In this document: positions 1 to 4,849 of the stretch, in pieces
How the letters are laid out: each line of letters begins with the position of its first letter
Numbering within the stretch: the first letter of the stretch is position 1
From: an uncultured Actinomycetes bacterium
GTDB taxonomy: Bacteria > Actinomycetota > Acidimicrobiia > Acidimicrobiales > RAAP-2
Direction of reading: 5' to 3'
Length of the DNA stretch: 5,383 nt
Assembly: GCA_903854175.1 (NCBI GenBank)
Contig: CAINVQ010000165.1
Location: 1 to 5,383 of the forward strand
Translations under genes and position numbers: made by a program
The notes under the pieces: generated by a model
The model's input: the letters and a program-made list of their open reading frames with translations, nothing else
Told to the model about the DNA's origin: nothing
The model's database searches: none

Positions 1-895
1 GAAGCGTTCCAAGATCTTGAAATTCGATGGTTGCTACCACGGACACTCTGACGGACTACTCGTCGCTGGTGGCAGTGGGGTAGCGGAAATGGGCATTGCC
101 GGTTCTGCTGGGGTGACTGAGGGTGCAATTGCTGACACCATGGTCGCTCCTTACAACGTCGTGCCTCAGCTCGACGACTCTGTCGCCTGCGTTCTTGTTG
201 AGCCAGTGGCTGCGAACATGAACATTGTTGCGCCTAGCGAGGAATTCTTAAAGGGACTTCGTGCAGAGTGCGACCGAACTGGTTCGTTATTAATTTTCGA
301 TGAGGTAATCACAGGATTTCGCCTCACACATGGCTCGGCACAAGAGTTCTTCGGTGTAAAGCCAGACATCTGGTGCTTCGGAAAGATTATTGGTGGCGGA
401 CTACCAGTTGGTGCGTTTGGAGCTTCTAAAGAAATTTTTAGTGTTCTTGCACCTAATGGTGGCACTAATGCTGTTTATCAAGCTGGCACGCTTTCAGGCA
501 ATCCGCTCGCAATGAGTGCTGGAGCGACGGTGCTTGATCTTGTTTCCGCCAGCGACATTGCAGCGTTGTCAAAGACTGTTGCTACATTTGCTGCGGATCT
601 CAACTCTGCAGTTACTGCAGGAGGACTATTCGCACAAACTCCAGTGCAGGGTCCACTTATGGGTCTGTACTTATCAAAGACTGCCTTTGATGCACCAAAG
701 AATATTGCGCAAGCAAATGTCATCTGTGGCAACGGACTTTATGGAAAGTTCTTTCACGAGATGCTTACCCGTGGGGTTGCCATGGCACCAGGTGCCTATG
801 AGATTATGTTTGTTTCACTTGCGCACAGCAGCGAAGATCTAGCGCGCACATGTGAAATAGCTCGCGAAGCTGCTCGCGCAGTTGCTAATTCTTAA
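1..895 (+). CDS. hemL: Glutamate-1-semialdehyde 2,1-aminomutase, C-terminal part (5' end outside window)
   Basis: This PLP enzyme converts glutamate-1-semialdehyde to 5-aminolevulinate in the C5 route to tetrapyrroles, in the cytosol. The reading frame is open from base 2 (KRSKILKF...), so the true start lies upstream; the TTG at 17 is internal. Visible family blocks in order are GCYHGHSD, EPVAANMN, the PLP-binding DEVITGFR (Asp at 299-301), the Schiff-base lysine in FGKIIGGGLPVG (codon 383-385), YQAGTLSGNP, and a C-terminal FVSLAHSSEDL. About 297 codons are present. Relative to the usual 430-440 residues, roughly 140 N-terminal residues are missing, purely because of the window edge. No frameshift or lost key residue is seen. 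Its TAA stop (893-895) overlaps the stop of the convergent reductase gene, leaving no intergenic space for a terminator. The presence of hemL implies aminolevulinate synthesis from glutamyl-tRNA. Identification is firm; the related class III aminotransferases are less likely given the GSA-specific blocks. Confidence 0.96.
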   Translation, partial: KRSKILKFDGCYHGHSDGLLVAGGSGVAEMGIAGSAGVTEGAIADTMVAPYNVVPQLDDSVACVLVEPVAANMNIVAPSEEFLKGLRAECDRTGSLLIFDEVITGFRLTHGSAQEFFGVKPDIWCFGKIIGGGLPVGAFGASKEIFSVLAPNGGTNAVYQAGTLSGNPLAMSAGATVLDLVSASDIAALSKTVATFAADLNSAVTAGGLFAQTPVQGPLMGLYLSKTAFDAPKNIAQANVICGNGLYGKFFHEMLTRGVAMAPGAYEIMFVSLAHSSEDLARTCEIAREAARAVANS

Positions 896-1866
896 TTAGG
901 AACGACAAGAACGCGACCACGAGTCGCACCCTTAGCAACAGCATCGAGTGCCTCGGGCAACTCTTCAAGTGTTACAACACGGTCAATCAAGGTAGAAACA
1001 TCAAGATTGGCTTCTGATATGAGCTTCCATGCAGCAGCACGTGTTTGTGGTGATGCTTCCACTGAGTCGATGCCCAAAAGGCCAACGTTTCGGGTGATGA
1101 AAGGGTAAACAGTTGCAGGAATGTCCACGCCACCGAGGAGTCCACTAGCAGCGACTGCTGCTCCGTATTTAAGGCTGCGAAGAATGTGTCCGAGTGTCTC
1201 TCCGCCAACACAGTCAATTGCACCGTCCCATAGTTCTGAGCCAAGCACACGGTCTGGCTTGTCGCTAACTTCGTCACGTCCTATGATTCGCACTGCTCCC
1301 TGGTCAAGAAGCCACTGTGATTCCTGTGGTGATCCAGTTGATGCAACTGGCTTGTAGACACGCTTGGCGAGCAGGGTAACGGCGATACTTCCGACACCTC
1401 CTGTCGATCCTGTGATCAAAACGTCCACATGAACTTTGATTCCATGATTCTAGAGGGAGATGATTGACTGCGCAGCAGTAATTCCAGCAGTTCCTAGAAC
1501 TTGTGAGTCCTTCGTTGAGATGTTGCTTGGCAAGATGGTTGCGAGGCGAGAAGGAGCATAAATGAACTCTGCGAACCCACCGTCACGTGAAACTCCGAGT
1601 CCGTCACCGTGAACTTCCACCTTTGAGCCGACTGGGAAATTTGGGTCAGAAGATTCAACGACTTCACCAGCTGCGTCTACGCCACCAATGAGCCTTGGTG
1701 CACGACGCACACGGCTCTTAGGGACTGCGACCATGGTGTCTTTGAAGTTGATGGATGAATATTCGACCTTAATCTTGAGGTCACTGGCATCAGTCGCTTC
1801 AGTCGTAACGTCAGCTACCTGGGCTTGGAAATCTGATTCATTTTCGGTTATCAAAAGGGCTCTCAT
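892..1866 (-). pseudogene. acuI: YhdH/AcuI-family acrylyl-CoA reductase / quinone oxidoreductase, interrupted by one in-frame TAG
   Basis: The family is zinc-free MDR enzymes that use NADPH, typically reducing acrylyl-CoA to propionyl-CoA. Reading from ATG at 1866, 138 codons give an N-terminal GroES-like domain (MRALLI, SSINFKDTMVA at about 37-47, LIGGVDAAGEV, GGFAEFIYA, VLGTAGITAAQ). A TAG stop follows at 1452-1450, and the same frame then continues to TAA at 894-892 with the Rossmann motif ITGSTGGVGS (about 151-160), WDGAIDCVGG, YGAAVAASGL and ATRGRVLVVPN. The two halves total 324 codons, matching E. coli YhdH as I recall it. There is no frame change or deletion: only one codon is wrong, and by remembered alignment it falls where YhdH has Glu (AL-E-DAG), so GAG to TAG is the simplest origin. 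An in-frame GTG at 1428 could only restart the C-terminal part, with no convincing ribosome site. The family call is firm and the substrate is inferred. Pseudogene status depends on the TAG being real. Confidence 0.85.
1450..1452 (-). other. Premature in-frame TAG stop within acuI
   Basis: The plus strand reads CTA, i.e. TAG on the minus strand, at codon 139 of the reductase frame. The upstream part ends AAQSIISL and the frame continues NHGIKVHVDVLITGSTGG, the expected approach to the nucleotide-binding glycine motif. The stop sits within a TCTAGA hexamer at 1449-1454. One base change restores an uninterrupted 324-codon gene. Confidence 0.85.
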
Positions 1867-1873
1867 CTATAAA

Positions 1874-1879
1874 ATCCTA
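1874..1879 (-). promoter_or_regulatory. Candidate -10 box TAGGAT (or overlapping SD) for the reductase gene
   Basis: On the minus strand TAGGAT lies 7 nt before the ATG at 1866, which would place the transcription start at or next to the start codon (leaderless mRNA). The same bases contain AGGA with an 8-nt spacing, which is also a plausible Shine-Dalgarno. Sequence alone does not decide between the two. No good -35 is seen. Confidence 0.45.
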
Positions 1880-1892
1880 GTCTGAGAAGTAA

Positions 1893-1898
1893 TACGAT
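1893..1898 (+). promoter_or_regulatory. Candidate -10 box TACGAT for a leaderless hydrolase mRNA
   Basis: TACGAT fits the actinobacterial TANNNT -10 pattern and ends 6 nt before the GTG at 1905, so transcription would begin at about the start codon. There is no Shine-Dalgarno-like purine run at a normal distance, which supports the leaderless reading. The expected -35 position (about 1870-1875) overlaps the opposing -10 box. Confidence 0.5.
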
Positions 1899-1904
1899 TA
1901 GGGC

Positions 1905-2675
1905 GTGACACACATCTCGCTCAATGGGCACCCGACCTGGACGTACGTAAGCAAACGCAAGAAAAAACCATCTCTAGTACTCCTCCATGGCGGCATGAGC
2001 AGCAGTGGCAGTTTGCTTCGAAACCTGGCACCCCATTTTGATAAGAACTACCGCGTAGCTGCCTTTGACCGCAGGGGACACGGCCGCACCGCAGACACCG
2101 ACGCTTCATTTCACTATGAAGAAATGGCTGATGAAACAATTGCCTTTCTAGAACACCTGGGGGATAGGCACTTCGTTGTTGGCCACTCAGACGGCGGCAA
2201 CGTTGCGCTAATTGTTGCCATGAGGCGCCCAGATCTACTTAAACGCGTAGTTCTTGTTGGTGCTAATTACCACTATGACGGAATGCGACCAATGCCGATG
2301 TTTCACCTTGAAGGTGAACAGTTTGAAGAGTGGGCCACTAGATTCGGAGAGCTGTCTCCGAGCGGGAAGGAGCACGCTCGAGAAGTGATACAAAAAACAT
2401 TATTGCTATTTGCAACTGAACCCGCATACACACCAGATGATCTATCAAAGATTTCCGTACCCACGCTTGTAATGGCGGGGGATGATGATCTCATGGAACT
2501 TAGCCACACCTCATCTCTTTATGAATCAATTCCAGGTGCAGAATTAGCAATTGTTCCAGCAACTAGTCATGCATTGCTTAAAGAAAAAAGTAAGTTGAGC
2601 TCTAAATTGATTCGAGATTTTTTTGAGGATGAATACCCTCCTGTTACGTTCCAGCCAAGCAGGCGTGCAGAGTAG
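1905..2675 (+). CDS. Alpha/beta-hydrolase fold enzyme, substrate unknown
   Basis: A 256-residue single-domain cytosolic hydrolase with the usual alpha/beta-hydrolase layout. Visible are the oxyanion-hole block LVLLHGGMSSSG (24-35), the FDRRGHGRT strand-loop (54-62), the nucleophile elbow GHSDGG with Ser95, the acid in MAGDDDLM (Asp195 most likely by the usual G-D-x-D spacing) and the base His222 in ATSHALL. All triad members are present and length is normal, so the enzyme should be active. The region 121-175 is the cap, where substrate specificity would lie; I cannot name a substrate. There is no signal peptide: the N-terminus is polar and a KRKKK patch (17-21) precedes the first core strand. 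GTG at 1905 is chosen because it gives the natural N-terminus and has a TANNNT box 6 nt upstream. It diverges from the reductase gene over 38 bp and is followed 46 bp later by the membrane-protein gene. The family is certain; esterase, lactonase or C-C hydrolase activity are all possible. Confidence 0.9.
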   Translation: MTHISLNGHPTWTYVSKRKKKPSLVLLHGGMSSSGSLLRNLAPHFDKNYRVAAFDRRGHGRTADTDASFHYEEMADETIAFLEHLGDRHFVVGHSDGGNVALIVAMRRPDLLKRVVLVGANYHYDGMRPMPMFHLEGEQFEEWATRFGELSPSGKEHAREVIQKTLLLFATEPAYTPDDLSKISVPTLVMAGDDDLMELSHTSSLYESIPGAELAIVPATSHALLKEKSKLSSKLIRDFFEDEYPPVTFQPSRRAE

Positions 2676-2676
2676 A

Positions 2677-2696
2677 AATTTGATTCACTTCAAATT
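2677..2696. repeat. 7-bp inverted repeat upstream of the membrane-protein promoter
   Basis: AATTTGA (2677-2683) and TCAAATT (2690-2696) are perfect inverted arms around a 6-nt centre. The site begins just after the hydrolase stop and ends 13 bp before the TAGGAT box. It would therefore cover about -45 to -26 relative to a leaderless start at 2722, where an activator or repressor could bind. The arms are AT-rich, so a stable RNA terminator is unlikely. Confidence 0.4.
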
Positions 2697-2709
2697 CATG
2701 TCCTCAAAC

Positions 2710-2715
2710 TAGGAT
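2710..2715 (+). promoter_or_regulatory. Candidate -10 box TAGGAT (or overlapping SD) for the membrane-protein gene
   Basis: TAGGAT ends 6 nt before the ATG at 2722, the leaderless spacing. AGGA inside it is 7 nt from the ATG and could instead act as a Shine-Dalgarno if the gene is read from the hydrolase promoter. The surrounding ACTAGGATT is identical to the sequence before the reductase start. Confidence 0.45.
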
Positions 2716-2721
2716 TAAATC

Positions 2722-3981
2722 ATGTCACCAACACTGAATCGGGTTCGTCAACCTGTTATCTCATGGTGGATGAGTCAGAGTTCATTTAACTCTGATGGAA
2801 TTCTTTATCTCGCCTCAGGTGTATTTGCATTGATCCTAGGTTTTACATCTGGTGAGCCAGCACAGTGGCATTGGGGATATCTGACGTTCGCTGTCTATTT
2901 TGCTGCAGCAATTCTCATGTTTCTATTCGCCAGATCTCGATGGGCCAACTCATTCTCTTTAAGAAAATACATACTTCTTTTTCTCGTTGTTGGAGTAGTG
3001 ATTATTCCTCTGGGTCTTGAGGCTCATTGGCGACAAAACAACAGCACACTTGCTCAACCTGAAGTGTCAGTGATTGAACGTGCTGCGAATAATGTGATTA
3101 ACGGAAAAGACCCGTATAGCGCTTATGTAAAAGATGGGAAATTACATAATCAAATTAAGGGTGTTCCAAGTTACGAATCGTTCTATCCTTACGGAGTTTT
3201 TTTATCAATTTTCGGGATACCTGAGGCAATCTCGCATAAGGGATACGGACTTACAGATGCTCGCTTGGTAATGACGTTGCTTACCATTGTGGTTGGTTTA
3301 ATTGCTTTGAGATTACTTCGCTCATCTAGAGAAAAGAAATTACGAGTTGCCCAAGTTTTAATTGCACTTCCAACTGGTGCACTCTTCTTGTGTACTGGTG
3401 GTGATGACATGCCGGTACTAGCTCTCATGCTCCTTGGCGTTGTGGCATTGCAGAGAAAGCAAACATACGTAGCCGCTGTGAGCATTGGTCTTGCAGCAGC
3501 AATGAAACTGACTGCGTGGCCAATGGCTCTTGGTTCAATGATTGTTGTGAGAGATGAAAAGCATTTTGGCAAATGGAAGCAATTTTTTGTAGTTTCATCT
3601 TTAATTGTTGTCGTCACAATTCTTCCGTTCGCAATTAAAGCGCCACATACATTCATCACCAACGTGTTCAGTTTCCCCTTTGGCCTGTCGGGAATTAATT
3701 CTCCAGCTGCAAGTGCATTACCTGGGCATATTCTTGCAACGCTTTGGTCGCCGTCTAAGCACATTCTCCCTGCTACCACTCTGATCATCGGGGGAGCATT
3801 CATGACGCGATACTTAAGGGCTCATTGGCCGCTCACACTTTCCAAGATGCTTTCGTTGCTTGGAACATGCTTTTTAGTTTTAATCTGTGTCAGCTCCGCA
3901 ACGCGCTTCGGATATTGCATATATTTTGTAAACGTGTGGGTTTGGTCTTGGGCTACGAGAGAAGATGAGCTTTCAAACTAA
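2722..3981 (+). CDS. Polytopic membrane protein, GT-C / GT87-like (DUF2029-type) glycosyltransferase candidate
   Basis: A 419-residue integral membrane protein with roughly 10-12 hydrophobic segments, e.g. about 26-42, 52-70, 82-100, 180-199, 208-224, 230-244, 249-267 and several more to the C-terminus. Features recalling polyprenyl-phosphate-sugar-dependent GT-C enzymes (GT87/DUF2029) are a first large non-cytoplasmic loop with RAANNVINGKDPYSAY (about 120-135), the FYPYGVFL block (154-161), GGDDMPVLALMLLGVVAL (226-243) and GLAAAMKLTAWP (256-267). In that family such enzymes add mannose or arabinose to lipid or cell-wall glycans from the outer membrane face. Acidic residues Glu114 and Asp130 in the loop are possible catalytic positions, but I cannot assign them. 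The ATG at 2722 is supported by the preceding TAGGAT/AGGA. The gene may be co-transcribed with the hydrolase (46-bp gap, same strand) or use its own promoter. The TAA stop is embedded in the A-tract of the terminator. Membrane nature is certain; the transferase assignment is inference. Confidence 0.62.
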   Translation: MSPTLNRVRQPVISWWMSQSSFNSDGILYLASGVFALILGFTSGEPAQWHWGYLTFAVYFAAAILMFLFARSRWANSFSLRKYILLFLVVGVVIIPLGLEAHWRQNNSTLAQPEVSVIERAANNVINGKDPYSAYVKDGKLHNQIKGVPSYESFYPYGVFLSIFGIPEAISHKGYGLTDARLVMTLLTIVVGLIALRLLRSSREKKLRVAQVLIALPTGALFLCTGGDDMPVLALMLLGVVALQRKQTYVAAVSIGLAAAMKLTAWPMALGSMIVVRDEKHFGKWKQFFVVSSLIVVVTILPFAIKAPHTFITNVFSFPFGLSGINSPAASALPGHILATLWSPSKHILPATTLIIGGAFMTRYLRAHWPLTLSKMLSLLGTCFLVLICVSSATRFGYCIYFVNVWVWSWATREDELSN

Positions 3982-4021
3982 AAAAAGGCCCAGGAACAAA
4001 TCCCGGACCTTTTTTAGTTTG
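3974..4021. terminator. Bidirectional intrinsic terminator between convergent genes
   Basis: An imperfect hairpin pairs GGCCCAGGA (3987-3995) with TCCCGGACC (4001-4009) around a 5-nt ACAAA loop. Flanking tracts of seven A (3980-3986) and six T (4010-4015), plus further pairing of CAAACT with AGTTTG, extend the stem. Read on the plus strand it ends in a U-run after the membrane-protein gene; read on the minus strand the A-tract gives a U-run after the 4027-4392 gene. The core has two A/C mismatches or a bulge. Placement between two converging stops supports the call. Confidence 0.85.
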
Positions 4022-4026
4022 TTAAT

Positions 4027-4392
4027 TTAGTTGTGATAAATCGCAACTACTTCAACAACGGTAATAGTCACCATTAAAATAACAATCAGCGCTGTGTAAA
4101 AACCACATGGAGTTTTCTTGATCTCCTTTGCGTAACTACTTGTACTATTTGCCTTTTCGAGGTCTTCTGCGATCCCCTTAAGAAGCGGAATCTGTCCTGC
4201 TGATCCCACAAGTGTTAGAACGTTGCTCGCGATAATGAAAACAACTAGTGCATAACGCTTGGCGTGGTTGTCTAGTGGTGCAAAAAGAATCAGAGCGACA
4301 CTAACGGCGTTGCAAAATGCAAAGATTTTAAACATCGTCATTATTGCGTCTGCTTCTATTTGATAAAAACGGCCTATGTTTTTTTCTTCCAT
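4027..4392 (-). CDS. Small hypothetical membrane protein with three predicted helices
   Basis: I do not recognise this 121-residue protein. It has a short charged N-terminus (MEEKNIGRFYQIEAD), then hydrophobic segments at about 17-38, 47-66 and 98-118. A 30-residue polar stretch (72-95, KGIAEDLEKANSTSSYAKEIKK) lies between the second and third, and would be a cytoplasmic or external loop. There is no signal peptide and no enzymatic motif, only two isolated cysteines (27, 96). The start is fixed by a good AGGAG five nt upstream. It lies 45 bp downstream of the small 4438-4758 gene on the same strand, has no clear leaderless promoter of its own, and ends at the shared terminator, so a two-gene operon is likely. 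Topology is confident in outline; function is unknown. Confidence 0.72.
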   Translation of the reverse strand: MEEKNIGRFYQIEADAIMTMFKIFAFCNAVSVALILFAPLDNHAKRYALVVFIIASNVLTLVGSAGQIPLLKGIAEDLEKANSTSSYAKEIKKTPCGFYTALIVILMVTITVVEVVAIYHN

Positions 4393-4397
4393 TGCTA

Positions 4398-4402
4398 CTC
4401 CT
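4398..4402 (-). promoter_or_regulatory. Strong ribosome binding site AGGAG for the 4027-4392 gene
   Basis: On the minus strand TTTAGGAG precedes ATG with a 5-nt spacer. It is the only clear Shine-Dalgarno in the window that does not double as a possible -10 box, consistent with this gene being translated from within a longer mRNA started upstream of 4758. Confidence 0.75.
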
Positions 4403-4437
4403 AAATGTTGATTTTTCTAATTAGATTTATACTTGAA

Positions 4438-4758
4438 CTACTCATTCAGCGATTCTAAACCGCGCATAATCGGGGGGAGTGATTCATCCAAGCTTAAAAC
4501 AATGTCTGTTTTGAACTCAAAGAATTCTGTTAGAGACAGTGCATCGTAAAGTACGAACTGAGTAACTTCCAAAATTGAGTTCGCGTCAACTTCTAGGACT
4601 TCAAAGCCCTCTTGACCGTTAAGTGATTGAAACCAGCAAAATTGCTTCACACCCTTAATCTGATCGCGCTCTTCGGTGATTGTTTGGAACAGTGAGAACA
4701 TTCTTGTTGTCTGTTCTGTAGTTCCTCCACGGGCTTTCCATTCAGTTTTTAGGTACAT
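4438..4758 (-). CDS. Small alpha+beta protein, DUF3303 / dimeric-barrel-like, function unknown
   Basis: A 106-residue soluble protein without signal peptide or membrane segment. Its pattern suggests a ferredoxin-like beta-alpha-beta-beta-alpha-beta unit: strand MYLKTEW (1-7), helix about 14-30, strands KQFCWFQSL (38-46) and GFEVLEVD (51-58), helix about 60-73, and a last strand EFKTDIVLS (81-89). The order and the FEVLEVD...LSLTEFFEFKTDIVLS portion remind me of DUF3303 and related small dimeric alpha-beta barrel proteins, but this is recall, not a search. No catalytic residues are evident. The C-terminal 15 residues are probably disordered. The ATG at 4758 is preceded by AAAGG seven nt upstream. 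It is the first gene of a probable pair with the downstream membrane protein and faces a dyad-symmetric candidate operator, so it may be under specific regulation. The gene is likely real; the family is tentative. Confidence 0.65.
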   Translation of the reverse strand: MYLKTEWKARGGTTEQTTRMFSLFQTITEERDQIKGVKQFCWFQSLNGQEGFEVLEVDANSILEVTQFVLYDALSLTEFFEFKTDIVLSLDESLPPIMRGLESLNE

Positions 4759-4770
4759 TTGATGCCTTTC

Positions 4771-4776
4771 GTTATA
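4771..4776 (-). promoter_or_regulatory. Candidate -10 box TATAAC for the 4758-4438 gene
   Basis: TATAAC on the minus strand ends 12 nt before the ATG at 4758, giving an approximate start near 4764 and a very short leader. AAAGG (4769-4765) would then lie at or before the transcription start, so either transcription begins further upstream or translation does not depend on it. It abuts the dyad at 4777-4800. Confidence 0.45.
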
Positions 4777-4800
4777 AGTTGTTTATTGCAAGTTACAACT
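4777..4800. promoter_or_regulatory. 24-bp dyad-symmetric candidate operator
   Basis: AGTTGT (4777-4782) and ACAACT (4795-4800) are perfect inverted arms, and a TTGCAA palindrome (4786-4791) sits exactly at the same centre of symmetry. Nine of twelve base pairs are symmetric across 24 bp. It occupies the -10/-35 spacer and -35 region of the minus-strand gene pair and lies in the divergent gap shared with the secreted-protein gene. Size and shape suit a dimeric repressor, for instance of TetR or MarR type; no regulator gene is in view. Confidence 0.5.
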
Positions 4801-4837
4801 AAATGGCAATATTCGCTGATTTTTGAAGGTTTTTGTC

Positions 4838-4843
4838 TAATGT
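4838..4843 (+). promoter_or_regulatory. Candidate -10 box TAATGT for a leaderless secreted-protein mRNA
   Basis: TAATGT ends 6 nt before the ATG at 4850, the same geometry as the boxes before 1905 and 2722. The six intervening bases (TCAGTA) contain no Shine-Dalgarno, so leaderless translation is the best reading. No clear -35 is seen. Confidence 0.5.
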
Positions 4844-4849
4844 TCAGTA

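Noticed and set aside
17..895. A complete shorter aminomutase starting at TTG 17
   Set aside because: The frame is open upstream to the window edge and encodes the expected family sequence (KRSKI) just before; the gene is cut by the window, not short.
1429..1449. Frameshift or small deletion splitting the reductase gene
   Set aside because: The starts at 1866 and 1428 differ by 438 bases, a multiple of three, and the bases between translate in frame to NHGIKVH. Only the TAG interrupts the gene.
3189..3803. A 204-codon open frame on the minus strand
   Set aside because: It lies wholly antisense to the membrane-protein gene, has no recognisable motif or start signal, and the plus-strand frame shows clear GT-C-like patterns.
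4378..4385. A run of seven A on the coding strand just after the start of the 4027-4392 gene, as a phase-variable tract
   Set aside because: Seven bases is short for slippage switching and is explained by Lys/Asn codons in a polar N-terminus; there is no other sign of phase variation.
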